Shown here one piece after another: positions 36,831 to 45,099 of a stretch of 46,256 nt of DNA. Position 1 is the stretch's first letter. Each line of letters starts with the position of its first letter. The notes under the pieces were generated by a model. The model ran no database searches. It saw only the letters and a program-made list of their open reading frames with translations, and had not been told where the DNA came from. Both the position numbers and the translations under genes were made by a program. Source of the DNA: Oceanospirillaceae bacterium UBA7410 (GTDB taxonomy: Bacteria > Pseudomonadota > Gammaproteobacteria > Pseudomonadales > Balneatricaceae); contig DKMQ01000048.1 of the NCBI GenBank assembly GCA_002470565.1, forward strand, positions 42,858 to 89,113, in the 5' to 3' direction.

Positions 36831-38330
36831 TTATGATTTACAGTGCTTTTCGATAAACTCTTCAGCACAGTTAAAAATGAGTGTTTTACGCTCTTCACTC
36901 ATTCTTTCTAGGGTGCTACGCATAAAGGATAAACGTGGATTATTTTTAAGCATACCCATGTTGCGGCTTACAAAACGCCAATAGAGGCCATCTACTGTAT
37001 GACACCACTCCCCTTTTTTATAATCACTCATCTTTAAGATGTAGTTAGAACCACAAATATAGGGTTTGGTGGCAAAAATGCCTCCATCTGCAAAGGTACC
37101 CATACCAAACACATTAGGCGTCATGACCCACTCAGATGAATCGACATACATTTCCATAAACCAACGATATACATTTTGCGGATGCACTTCGCACAAGGTC
37201 ATCAAATTAGATATCACCATGAGTCGATTAATGTGATGCGTATATCCAAATTGGTTAGAAAAGTTGATGGCATCATCAAGGGGTGGGATACCAGTATCAC
37301 CTAAGTACCAGCTGCTGTTAAGCGAATTAGAAAAGTTAAAGAAATTGCTTTGTATCTGAGTTTCACTATGGTTTTGATAGACCCCCCTGATAAACTCGCG
37401 CCAGCCAATGATTTGTCTCAAAAACCCTTCCACAGAATTGAGTGGAACCTGGTTTTTTTCGGTATAGCTAAGCACCTTATCAATGATATCGCGGGGTGTA
37501 ATCAAACCTAAGTTTAATGAAGGGCTTAACGCACTATGGAACATAAAGGTGTCATTTTGCAATATGGCATCTTCATAGATACCAAAATTTTCAAACTTAA
37601 TTGCTAAAAAGTAATCAATGTTTTTAAGTGCATCGCTGCGCGTAAGAGGCATCCAAACATCTTCTAATTCACCTGGATGATGTGCAAACTTAGCTTTAAT
37701 TATCGGTTTTAGTAGCTCAATATAAGTCGATTTAGAGGGTGTATAAAGCTCTGGTAAAGCGAGACCTTTGGGGATTTTTTTTCGATTATCTTCATCAAAA
37801 GACCACTGACCTCCTAATGGCTTTTGATGTTCATCCATTAACAAGCCTAACTTTTTGCGAACACCCTTATAAAAATTACCCATGCGCAGCACTTTAAAGG
37901 ATTGGTTAAGTTCTAAAAACTCGTCCCGTGTTAATAAAAACATCGGCGACGGCAATATTTCAAGGGGCATATTATTTTGAGCAGCAAAAGTCTTGAGCCT
38001 CAGTTCAAAGGCTTTATCTTCAATTTCAAACACCACTAGGGACGTGACATTGCGCTTGGCTATGCATGTTAATAGTTTTTGCTCGTAAGGTATGTCAAAT
38101 TCTGGTTGCTCTATACCCGCATAATCAACACTGAAATCATCGTCTAAAAGCTCATCTCGCTTTTCTCGCATCGATGCCAAAAACATCAGTATCTTTAACT
38201 TGTGGTGACGCTCATAAGTGCATAGCCCAAGATCTTCAGCCATAAAAATAGCGCCAGCATTAGCTACACGAATGTCTTGCAAAGGGAATAGCTGATTGCC
38301 TAACAAAATAAGTAATCGAGTATTTTTCAT
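36831..38330 (-). CDS. Cryptochrome/photolyase-related protein, PhrB-like
   Basis: The product belongs to the bacterial cryptochrome/(6-4) photolyase (PhrB, FeS-BCP) family, normally a flavin- and ribolumazine-binding DNA repair enzyme with a 4Fe-4S cluster. The N-terminal Rossmann domain (ILLGNQLFPLQD near residue 6) and the C-terminal FAD domain (HHINRLMVISNL near 367 and the NVFGMGTFADGG stretch near 410) are clear. The cluster motif is not: where PhrB has an MNCM segment and a CxxC pair, this protein has PLDDAI and SDYKKGEWC, so at most one expected Cys remains. ATG 38330 gives 499 residues; an upstream frame extension is less likely. Confidence 0.83.
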   Translation of the reverse strand: MKNTRLLILLGNQLFPLQDIRVANAGAIFMAEDLGLCTYERHHKLKILMFLASMREKRDELLDDDFSVDYAGIEQPEFDIPYEQKLLTCIAKRNVTSLVVFEIEDKAFELRLKTFAAQNNMPLEILPSPMFLLTRDEFLELNQSFKVLRMGNFYKGVRKKLGLLMDEHQKPLGGQWSFDEDNRKKIPKGLALPELYTPSKSTYIELLKPIIKAKFAHHPGELEDVWMPLTRSDALKNIDYFLAIKFENFGIYEDAILQNDTFMFHSALSPSLNLGLITPRDIIDKVLSYTEKNQVPLNSVEGFLRQIIGWREFIRGVYQNHSETQIQSNFFNFSNSLNSSWYLGDTGIPPLDDAINFSNQFGYTHHINRLMVISNLMTLCEVHPQNVYRWFMEMYVDSSEWVMTPNVFGMGTFADGGIFATKPYICGSNYILKMSDYKKGEWCHTVDGLYWRFVSRNMGMLKNNPRLSFMRSTLERMSEERKTLIFNCAEEFIEKHCKS

Positions 38331-38346
38331 AGGGTTACCAAAGTAA

Positions 38347-38361
38347 AACACTTGCAGTGTT
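38347..38361. promoter_or_regulatory. Dyad symmetry between photolyase-related gene and dddP
   Basis: AACACT and AGTGTT flank TGC, a perfect 6-3-6 dyad 17 bases upstream of the photolyase-related start codon and 155 bases before dddP. Its place in the divergent gap suggests an operator; the regulator is unknown. Confidence 0.4.
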
Positions 38362-38515
38362 AATCATGACACTAAAAAGAACTATTTTGGCCATAAATAG
38401 ATTGCGATGCAACGTGTATTAGGATTAACTTGTCGTGTATTTGTGCAAAAAATTACGCGCTACTAAACGTTTGATAACTCCTCCTAAAGAAGCTTAGTAA
38501 ACAGGAATTACACCC

Positions 38516-39775
38516 ATGATTGATGACAAAATACGCTACCTCAACAAAGATGCGGCCGACCTTGCTCTAACCAATCCCATTGCTGAAGCGACCGTACGCA
38601 AAGCGCGCCAGTATCGCCTTGAGCGCACTCGTAAGATACTCAAAGACAACGACATTGCAGCAATTTTGCTATATGACCCTTGTAACATTCGCTACGCCAC
38701 CGACACCTCCAACATGCAGCTGTGGACCATGCACAACCCATCACGCTACGCATTAATTTTTGCCGATGGCCCCGCGCTCTTATTTGACTACCACAACTGC
38801 GCTCATTTGCACGATGAAAAGCGCTTACCCAATGGCGAACTCACTGTGGATGAAATTCGCCCAGCCATTGCTTGGGCTTATTTTGCTGCAGGCGAGCGCG
38901 CGCCTGAACAGGCCATCCGCTGGGGAGCTGACATTGCCTCCTTAATGAAACAATATGGCGGTGGTAATAAACGCTTAGCGGTGGATATTTGCGAACAATT
39001 AGGCATGGCTCAATTACACCATCATGGTATAGAGACACTCTATGGTATGAAATATATGGAACATGCTAGAGGCATTAAATCAGCCGAAGAATTACAAATG
39101 ATGCAATGGACCATCGCCGTTTGCCAAAAAGGCATGGAGCGAATGTGGGATCACTGTGAACCTGGCATTAGTGAAAATGAACTGTGGGCTCACCTGCACT
39201 TTGAGAACATTCGTAATGGCGGTGAGTGGATCGAAACGCGTATTTTAAGCTCAGGTGAACGCACTAACCCGTGGATGCGAGAAAGCTCAGACGCCATTAT
39301 TCAAAAAGGAGACATTGTTTCTTTTGATACGGATCTTATTGGCCCTTATGGCTATTGTGCCGATATTTCTCGAGCATGGATTGCAGGGCATGAAAAACCC
39401 ACCAGCAAACAAACTGAAATTTATGACATCGCTATGGAGCACATCACCTATAACATGGGTCTACTCAAAGACGGGCTTGCTTTTAGAGACTTTGTTGACC
39501 AGTCGTGGAAACTACCCGCCCGGTTTGCTCCTAATCGATACTCATGCTCAGTACATGGCGTGGGTTTGGCCGATGAATACCCGTGCATTTACCATCCTCA
39601 AGATTATGAAAAAGTAGGCTACGACGGCCATTTTCATGAAAATATGGTGGTGTGTGTGGAATCTTACACTGGTGGCATTGGTGAAAAAGAAGGGGTAAAG
39701 CTGGAGCAACAAGTGCGTATCACCAAAACGGGGGTTGAGCTATTATCCGACTTTGCTATTGGGTCTTTTAACTAA
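38516..39775 (+). CDS. dddP: DddP-like DMSP lyase (M24 fold)
   Basis: DddP cleaves dimethylsulfoniopropionate to dimethyl sulfide and acrylate; it evolved from M24 metallopeptidases. The 419-residue product follows roseobacter DddP closely: NIRYATDTSNMQLW near residue 57-70, GGEWIETRILSSG near 235-247. Metal ligands by spacing are D271, D273, D283, H347, E382 and E397. The residues that set the lyase apart, Y342 and D353 (RlDddP Y366 and D377), sit at the same offsets from the metal His (-5 and +6). It lacks about 25 N-terminal residues of roseobacter proteins. An amidase follows after 46 bases. The alternative is an uncharacterised M24 relative. Confidence 0.78.
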   Translation: MIDDKIRYLNKDAADLALTNPIAEATVRKARQYRLERTRKILKDNDIAAILLYDPCNIRYATDTSNMQLWTMHNPSRYALIFADGPALLFDYHNCAHLHDEKRLPNGELTVDEIRPAIAWAYFAAGERAPEQAIRWGADIASLMKQYGGGNKRLAVDICEQLGMAQLHHHGIETLYGMKYMEHARGIKSAEELQMMQWTIAVCQKGMERMWDHCEPGISENELWAHLHFENIRNGGEWIETRILSSGERTNPWMRESSDAIIQKGDIVSFDTDLIGPYGYCADISRAWIAGHEKPTSKQTEIYDIAMEHITYNMGLLKDGLAFRDFVDQSWKLPARFAPNRYSCSVHGVGLADEYPCIYHPQDYEKVGYDGHFHENMVVCVESYTGGIGEKEGVKLEQQVRITKTGVELLSDFAIGSFN

Positions 39776-39821
39776 TCAAAATAGGCCAATACTTCATTTA
39801 AAGATACTCAAGAGACACCCC

Positions 39822-41225
39822 ATGCCCGATCTTTGTTTTATGCCAGCCCACCAATTACAAAGCAAACTATTGGCCAAAGATATCAGTGCGCGTGAGCTAC
39901 TGGAGACTTTCATTGCCCAAACCCAAAAACACAACCCCTCAATCAATGCGTTAGTCACTCTAAATTTAGAGTCCGCACGCCAACAAGCCATTGAGGCAGA
40001 TCAACAATTAGCTCAACATGGAAAAGCAGTGGGGCCGCTGCACGGCCTGCCTATAGCTGTGAAGGATGTTTTTGCTACCCGCGGCCTGCGCACAACCCTA
40101 GGCAATGAGCATTTTGCCAAACATATCCCTACACAAGATGACTTAGTTGTGGCACGAGAAAAAGCAGCTGGAGCCATTATATTGGGTAAAAGTAACACGC
40201 CAGATTGTGCTTCTGGGGGTATTACTAATAACACTATTTTTGGCCTCACCCGTAACCCGTGGAATCTTGAAAAAACCACCAGCGGCAGCGGTGGTGGCGG
40301 TGTGGCCAGCCTTATGAGTGGCATGGTATGCATGGCTGATGGCAGTGATATTGGTGGCTCTTTACGCTCACCTGCAGCATGGAGTAATTGTGTGGGTTTT
40401 CGCCCAAGCTCCGGCCGTATACCAGGGCCTCCTGGCTCTCTAGCTGATGGCAACACTAGCACAGCTGGCGCTTTTACTCGCTGTGTTAAAGACACGGCTT
40501 TATTTATGCAAGCCTGTGATGGGCCTGACTTACGTTCAGCAACGCCTTACCCTGCGGGCCAGGAGATTACTGTAACAGCATTAGATAGGCTGCCATTGGG
40601 GGTAAAAGCAGCTTGGTCGGCAGATTTTGCTCAGCGTAATATGGAGCCAGAAATAAGCACCCAGTTTGAAGCACATAGCAGTTTATTCGAGGGCTGCGGA
40701 TTAACTCTTTCCAGCACAGAGCTGAACCTAGGCAGCGAATATAGACAGCTCTACAGTGATTTTAACGCCTACAGCTACGTCAAAGGACTACCCACCCAAG
40801 TAGTGAACGACTGTTTACAGGGCAAGCCAGTAAAACCTAGTATTCAAACCAATGTTGATCACTATATGAGTATGAGTGCGAAACAAATTTTTAATATGTT
40901 TAGAGCTAGAGAAATACTGCGGGTTAACACTCAGGTATACATGCAAGACCATGCCGTTATCATCACCCCTGCACACAACTGCTTCGCTTACGGGGCCACA
41001 GATACGGTTGGGCAAGACTTGTGCGATTGGTCCGCTTTCTACCTTGCACCCCTGCTAGGCTTACCGTCAATTGTTGTGCCTTGTGGTTTCACTGAAGATG
41101 GCATGCCACACGGTGTCATGATCACTGGCCGCCGAGGAGAAGACTTGCTAGTGCTACAAATAGCTGCCGCGTTTGAGCGCAACACAGGCTACGGGCAACA
41201 GCGGCCTAAGTTACCGCTTGAGTAG
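39822..41225 (+). CDS. Amidase-signature family hydrolase
   Basis: This is an amidase-signature enzyme using a Ser-cisSer-Lys triad to hydrolyse an amide. The catalytic Lys is in IAVKDVFATRG near residue 82, the cis-Ser is in TSGSGGGG near 153, and the nucleophile Ser is in SDIGGSLRSPAA, 24 residues later, the spacing expected for the family. I chose ATG 39822 (467 residues), as the open frame before it overlaps dddP out of frame. Substrate is unknown; proteins of this shape are often labelled 6-aminohexanoate-cyclic-dimer hydrolase or glutamyl-tRNA amidotransferase A, neither supported here. It may share a transcript with dddP. Its stop overlaps the convergent EamA gene by 15 bases. Confidence 0.87.
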   Translation: MPDLCFMPAHQLQSKLLAKDISARELLETFIAQTQKHNPSINALVTLNLESARQQAIEADQQLAQHGKAVGPLHGLPIAVKDVFATRGLRTTLGNEHFAKHIPTQDDLVVAREKAAGAIILGKSNTPDCASGGITNNTIFGLTRNPWNLEKTTSGSGGGGVASLMSGMVCMADGSDIGGSLRSPAAWSNCVGFRPSSGRIPGPPGSLADGNTSTAGAFTRCVKDTALFMQACDGPDLRSATPYPAGQEITVTALDRLPLGVKAAWSADFAQRNMEPEISTQFEAHSSLFEGCGLTLSSTELNLGSEYRQLYSDFNAYSYVKGLPTQVVNDCLQGKPVKPSIQTNVDHYMSMSAKQIFNMFRAREILRVNTQVYMQDHAVIITPAHNCFAYGATDTVGQDLCDWSAFYLAPLLGLPSIVVPCGFTEDGMPHGVMITGRRGEDLLVLQIAAAFERNTGYGQQRPKLPLE

Positions 41226-42047
41226 GCTGCCGGCCGCTACACCGCCAATAATTAAAGCCGCTGCTACAGTGGCACGCAGGCTTACAACTTCCTGCAAAAA
41301 TAAAGCGCCCAATATCAACGCAAAAACCGGCACCAACAACTGCGCTAGAGCGCCAACAGTGACATCTAACTGTGGTAAAACCCAGTACCATAAAGCGTAA
41401 CCCAAACCCGACATTATAGCCCCAGACACCAGCGCTAACAGCACACCACTGAAGGTTATTAGAACACTATCACCGCTTATTAACAGGGCTAAGAGAGTAA
41501 TAGGTAACACATAGATAAAATTCCACGTACTTGTGAGCAAAGGGTCACTTACCTTACGTCCTTCAAGCGAATAAAGCGCCCAGCCAAAAGCGGCCACTAG
41601 CATCAACAACACACCGTTGAAGGGTAAGTTAACCTCTTTATCTGGCAAAAACAGTACCACTAATCCTAGCAATGCAATGACCGCGCCCAACCATCGATAG
41701 GCAGATAGACGTTCGCCAGAAAAAGCTGCAGCAGCAAACATCACTACTTGCACCGTGCCAAATAAAATCAGGGCACCAAGGCCTGCGTCTAGATTCACAT
41801 AGGCATAGGAAAAACCCACCATATATGAAGCAAGACCAACAACGCCTTTGAATTGTAAGGGTTTAGCTTTAGGAAGACTTTTGTTACGCCAAGCTAATAG
41901 TATGAACAGCGTTAACGCACCAAAAGCCACTCGCAAGGTAGCAAACTCTCCTGGTCCAATTAATTCATACTGTAAAGCACCACGATTGAGCAGTGAATTG
42001 GCAGCGAAAGCCAACAGTGTGACAAGAGTGAGTATAATAAGTCGCAT
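41211..42047 (-). CDS. EamA/DMT-family transporter
   Basis: This is an inner-membrane transporter of the drug/metabolite superfamily with about ten spans in two EamA repeats (residues 1-130 and 140-278). The first repeat contains FATLRVAFGALTLFILL and the second GALAQLLVPVFALILGALFL, both typical. The 278-residue length is normal. Such proteins export metabolites or amino acids; the substrate cannot be read from sequence. The end overlaps the amidase gene convergently. Confidence 0.87.
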   Translation of the reverse strand: MRLIILTLVTLLAFAANSLLNRGALQYELIGPGEFATLRVAFGALTLFILLAWRNKSLPKAKPLQFKGVVGLASYMVGFSYAYVNLDAGLGALILFGTVQVVMFAAAAFSGERLSAYRWLGAVIALLGLVVLFLPDKEVNLPFNGVLLMLVAAFGWALYSLEGRKVSDPLLTSTWNFIYVLPITLLALLISGDSVLITFSGVLLALVSGAIMSGLGYALWYWVLPQLDVTVGALAQLLVPVFALILGALFLQEVVSLRATVAAALIIGGVAAGSLLKR

Positions 42048-42077
42048 AATTTTAGTTTAGTATAGGGCTTCCCCTAG

Positions 42078-43028
42078 TTACTCCCATTCCATTTGTTCAT
42101 AAACACGTAAAGCATTCCCTGGAGCGATGCCTGCATAGTTGAGTAGGTCATCAAAGGCCGACTGATCGACCTTTCGAATGTCAGCCAAGTCACCGCCATT
42201 ATCCAAAAACTCACCTACTCCTTGCCTTAAATGCACCAGATAGTTATATGTTTGCTCACTCAGTTTAGCTAATGTACTCACCAAACCATGGCCTGGGATT
42301 ACTTTTTGCGCTGGTAATTGCGCCATGGCCTCAAAGACATCTACCCAAGACTGGCTATCAGACACTTCAATCACCCCTAGCATACGATCACCATAAGCAA
42401 TGTCGCCAGTAAACAGGATTTTCAAAGCAGGAATAAATACCCAACTATCACCTGGCGTATGTGCTGCGCCTTGGTGATGAATAGTAATGCCTAAGCCTGC
42501 ATGATTTAGCTCATAGGTTTGTTCAAAGGTTTCTGGCGCTGTAAGGATATCCAGATTATTCATTGGGTGTTGGCCTGTGGTGGCTATCAGACCTTGAATT
42601 TGATCACCAGCTCGTGCATTTTGATCTGCAACGGCTGCGTTACTTGCAATAATACGCGCGCCTTGTTTAGCAAAATAAGCATTGCCTAACCAACGGTGAT
42701 CTTGTCCACCTGTGTTAATGACCACAGTAATAGGTAATGGCGTGATTTCTAATATTTTAGCTTCTATTGCTTTTGCCGCATGGGTGCCTGCACCGCTGTC
42801 GATTAAAAGCACCCCCGTATCACCCACAATAAAACCAAAGTTGGCGTTATTACCTAGGTTCTCAGCACTACGATTACCCGTCTCACCAATGATTGCATAC
42901 ACAGGCCCTTCGAGGTGTTCGGTGGTTAAACCTGTGTTTGCTGCAAGGGCCATTTGGCTCATCAAAGCTATTGACATACTCATAGTAAAAGCTAGCAAAA
43001 CACACAATTTACGATAAAGATAATACAT
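42078..43028 (-). CDS. Exported metallo-beta-lactamase-fold protein, degenerate metal motif
   Basis: A signal peptide (about residues 1-29, ending ALA) precedes an MBL fold. LLIDSG (74-79), H190 in AHTPGDSW, D208 in FTGD and H247 in IPGHG are the usual second-half motifs. The main zinc motif HxHxDH is replaced by TGGQDH at 106-111, so the first two His are missing; only D110 and H111 remain. The family resembles the SoxH/quinoprotein-relay type MBL proteins. Either a single metal is bound or catalysis is altered. Substrate unknown. It is 30 bases upstream of the EamA gene on the same strand. Confidence 0.82.
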   Translation of the reverse strand: MYYLYRKLCVLLAFTMSMSIALMSQMALAANTGLTTEHLEGPVYAIIGETGNRSAENLGNNANFGFIVGDTGVLLIDSGAGTHAAKAIEAKILEITPLPITVVINTGGQDHRWLGNAYFAKQGARIIASNAAVADQNARAGDQIQGLIATTGQHPMNNLDILTAPETFEQTYELNHAGLGITIHHQGAAHTPGDSWVFIPALKILFTGDIAYGDRMLGVIEVSDSQSWVDVFEAMAQLPAQKVIPGHGLVSTLAKLSEQTYNYLVHLRQGVGEFLDNGGDLADIRKVDQSAFDDLLNYAGIAPGNALRVYEQMEWE

Positions 43029-43119
43029 ATGAGCAATCTCTTATATTTTATATTATCAACATCATACATTGAAACTAACACCGCTGACATACTGCAATGT
43101 GTGGCTGCCTACTTCTTAC

Positions 43120-44097
43120 TTATAGCACCTTGCGACTATGTGGCTGCATAAAATCAATCACTGGGCCTGCGGGTATAATCAAGGTGGGGTTTATAGTTTC
43201 ATGGCTACCGTAGTAATGTGCTTTGGTGTAGTCTATGAAGCAGGTTTCAGCAATACCTGGCACCTGATAAAGATCCCGTAAATAACCCCAAAGGTTGGGG
43301 TAATCCACAATACGGCGCAGGTTACATTTGAAATGGCCCACATACACTGCGTCAAAACGCACTAAGGTGGTGAATAAACGCCAATCTGCCTCAGTAATGC
43401 TATCTCCAGTAAGGTAACGCTGATTAGACAGTTTAGCTTCTAACTGGTCTAAGGCATCAAACACATCCGTCACTGCAGCCCTATATGCACTTGTTGTGGT
43501 GGCAAAGCCTGCTCTATAAACACCATTGTTAATATTGGGATAAATAAATTCATTTAGCTCATCAATTTGAGCCAGTAAATCAACAGGGCAAAAATTACCC
43601 TCTGTCGCGCCTATGTCATCAAATGCGCTGTTAAACATGCGGATGATTTCAGGGGATTCATTACTCACAATAGTATTCGTGTGTTTATCCCATATCACAG
43701 GCACCGTTACCCGCCCAGTATAGTCTGGCATAGCGGCTGTATAGACTTGATGCATTCTAGTGGCGTTATGAATAGGGTCTCCCACAACCTGATCACCTGG
43801 CTCAAATGTCCAGCCTTCATCACCCATATATGAATTAACCACAGAAATAGAAATCATCTCTTCCAGGCCTTTAAGCTTGCGATAAATCATAGTGCGATGG
43901 GCCCAAGGGCAAGCCAGTGACACATACAGGTGATAGCGGCCTGCTTCGGCTTTAAAACCACCTACACCAGAAGGCCCAGCACTGCCATCTGCAGTAATCC
44001 AGTTGCGAAAACTTGGCGCTTTACGCTCAAAACGTCCCCCTGTTGATTTTGTGTCATACCAGTCTGAATGCCATGTACCGTCAATGAGTAATCCCAT
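43120..44097 (-). CDS. Glutathionyl-hydroquinone reductase (YqjG/Ecm4 type)
   Basis: This is a xi-class glutathione transferase that reduces glutathionyl-hydroquinones to hydroquinones using glutathione. The catalytic Cys is C63 in SLACPWAHR. The N-terminal FERKAPSFRNWI and the C-terminal-domain segment RYLTGDSITEADWRLFTTLVRFD are family signatures. The 325-residue length matches E. coli YqjG (328). The pirin gene lies 9 bases upstream on the same strand, so the two form an operon, a pairing seen in other proteobacteria. Confidence 0.93.
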   Translation of the reverse strand: MGLLIDGTWHSDWYDTKSTGGRFERKAPSFRNWITADGSAGPSGVGGFKAEAGRYHLYVSLACPWAHRTMIYRKLKGLEEMISISVVNSYMGDEGWTFEPGDQVVGDPIHNATRMHQVYTAAMPDYTGRVTVPVIWDKHTNTIVSNESPEIIRMFNSAFDDIGATEGNFCPVDLLAQIDELNEFIYPNINNGVYRAGFATTTSAYRAAVTDVFDALDQLEAKLSNQRYLTGDSITEADWRLFTTLVRFDAVYVGHFKCNLRRIVDYPNLWGYLRDLYQVPGIAETCFIDYTKAHYYGSHETINPTLIIPAGPVIDFMQPHSRKVL

Positions 44098-44106
44098 TAC
44101 TTGCTC

Positions 44107-44967
44107 CTAAAATCGGTTATTTCTATAGTCGTTAAATGCCTGCATTACTTGCTCTTTAGTGTTCATAACAAATGGTCCACCTCTAGCAACAGGTTCGTTT
44201 ATTGGGGTGGCTGCAACCAGTAAAAACTGAGCCTTAGTTTCACAAGCGGTGATGGTCACGCTAGTACCCTCACCTAATATGCCAAGCTGCCTAGTGCATA
44301 AAACCTGCTCATCACCTACTAACACGTCCCCACTTATGGCATAAATAAAAGCACTGTCACCTGCTTTAATGGCTTGGGTAAAGGTGCCACCTGCTGGCAA
44401 ATTTACATCCATAAAAATGGGCTTAATATCTTCCCGTGTCACAGGCCCTACAGTACCCTCATTGGTATGGCCGGCAACCACTCTCACTTGGCCACCATCT
44501 TCGCGCATTTGCAAGGCTAGGTCATTTGCAACAAATTCTTGATAGGCTGGTTCACACATTTTGTCTTTGCTAGGCAAATTTACCCATAATTGAAAACCTT
44601 TGAGCAGGCCACTTTCTTGCTCTGGCATTTCTGAGTGCACAATCCCCTTGCCTGCCCTCATCCACTGCACACCATGAGCTGCAATAACGCCTTCATTACC
44701 CATGCTGTCTTTATGGCGCATGCGCCCCGCTAACATATAAGTAACCGTTTCAAAGCCTCGGTGTGGGTGGTCAGGAAAGCCACCAATATAGTCTTGTGGT
44801 TGATCACTTTCAAAACAATCCAACATTAAAAAAGGATCCAGCATATCCAAATGTGGTGTGCCAATAATGCGGGTCATCTTAACCCCGTCACCATCTGAAG
44901 CAGGCATACCTGGGGTGCTATAAACGATCTGCCTTGAAGGCTGCGCATTGTGTTGGGTGTTTGTCAT
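44107..44967 (-). CDS. Pirin family protein
   Basis: This is a bicupin protein of the pirin family (YhhW/YhaK). Some members act as quercetin 2,3-dioxygenases and others as redox-sensing regulators. The N-terminal cupin carries the iron-site motifs GFPDHPHRGFETVTYML (His pair near residue 62) and HGVQWMRAGKGIVHSEMP near 97. The C-terminal cupin covers about 170-270. The 286-residue length is normal. It is the first gene of the pirin-hydroquinone reductase operon, divergent from a LysR regulator that probably controls it. Confidence 0.92.
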   Translation of the reverse strand: MTNTQHNAQPSRQIVYSTPGMPASDGDGVKMTRIIGTPHLDMLDPFLMLDCFESDQPQDYIGGFPDHPHRGFETVTYMLAGRMRHKDSMGNEGVIAAHGVQWMRAGKGIVHSEMPEQESGLLKGFQLWVNLPSKDKMCEPAYQEFVANDLALQMREDGGQVRVVAGHTNEGTVGPVTREDIKPIFMDVNLPAGGTFTQAIKAGDSAFIYAISGDVLVGDEQVLCTRQLGILGEGTSVTITACETKAQFLLVAATPINEPVARGGPFVMNTKEQVMQAFNDYRNNRF

Positions 44968-45037
44968 AGCTGGTCCTTAAGGTGGGTAATGTTAGTTAAT
45001 AACTTTTTTTATCTTTAATATTGGATAGTTTAGCATG

Positions 45038-45080
45038 TTGACTAAATACGGAAAAACCCAAACAATAAGAAAACATTGTT
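45038..45080 (+). promoter_or_regulatory. Candidate lysR promoter with overlapping dyad
   Basis: TTGACT (45038-45043) and AACAAT (45061-45066) are 17 bases apart, a weak sigma-70 match. AACAAT also pairs with ATTGTT (45075-45080) as a six-base dyad over the promoter, in the 132-base gap between pirin and lysR. Autoregulation by the LysR protein is an inference. Confidence 0.35.
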
Positions 45081-45099
45081 CATAAAAAGAGAACTATAC

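Noticed and set aside
38516..39775. Xaa-Pro aminopeptidase
   Set aside because: The M24 fold is shared, but the extra Asp ligand D271 and the Y342/D353 pair match DddP, not prolidases or aminopeptidases.
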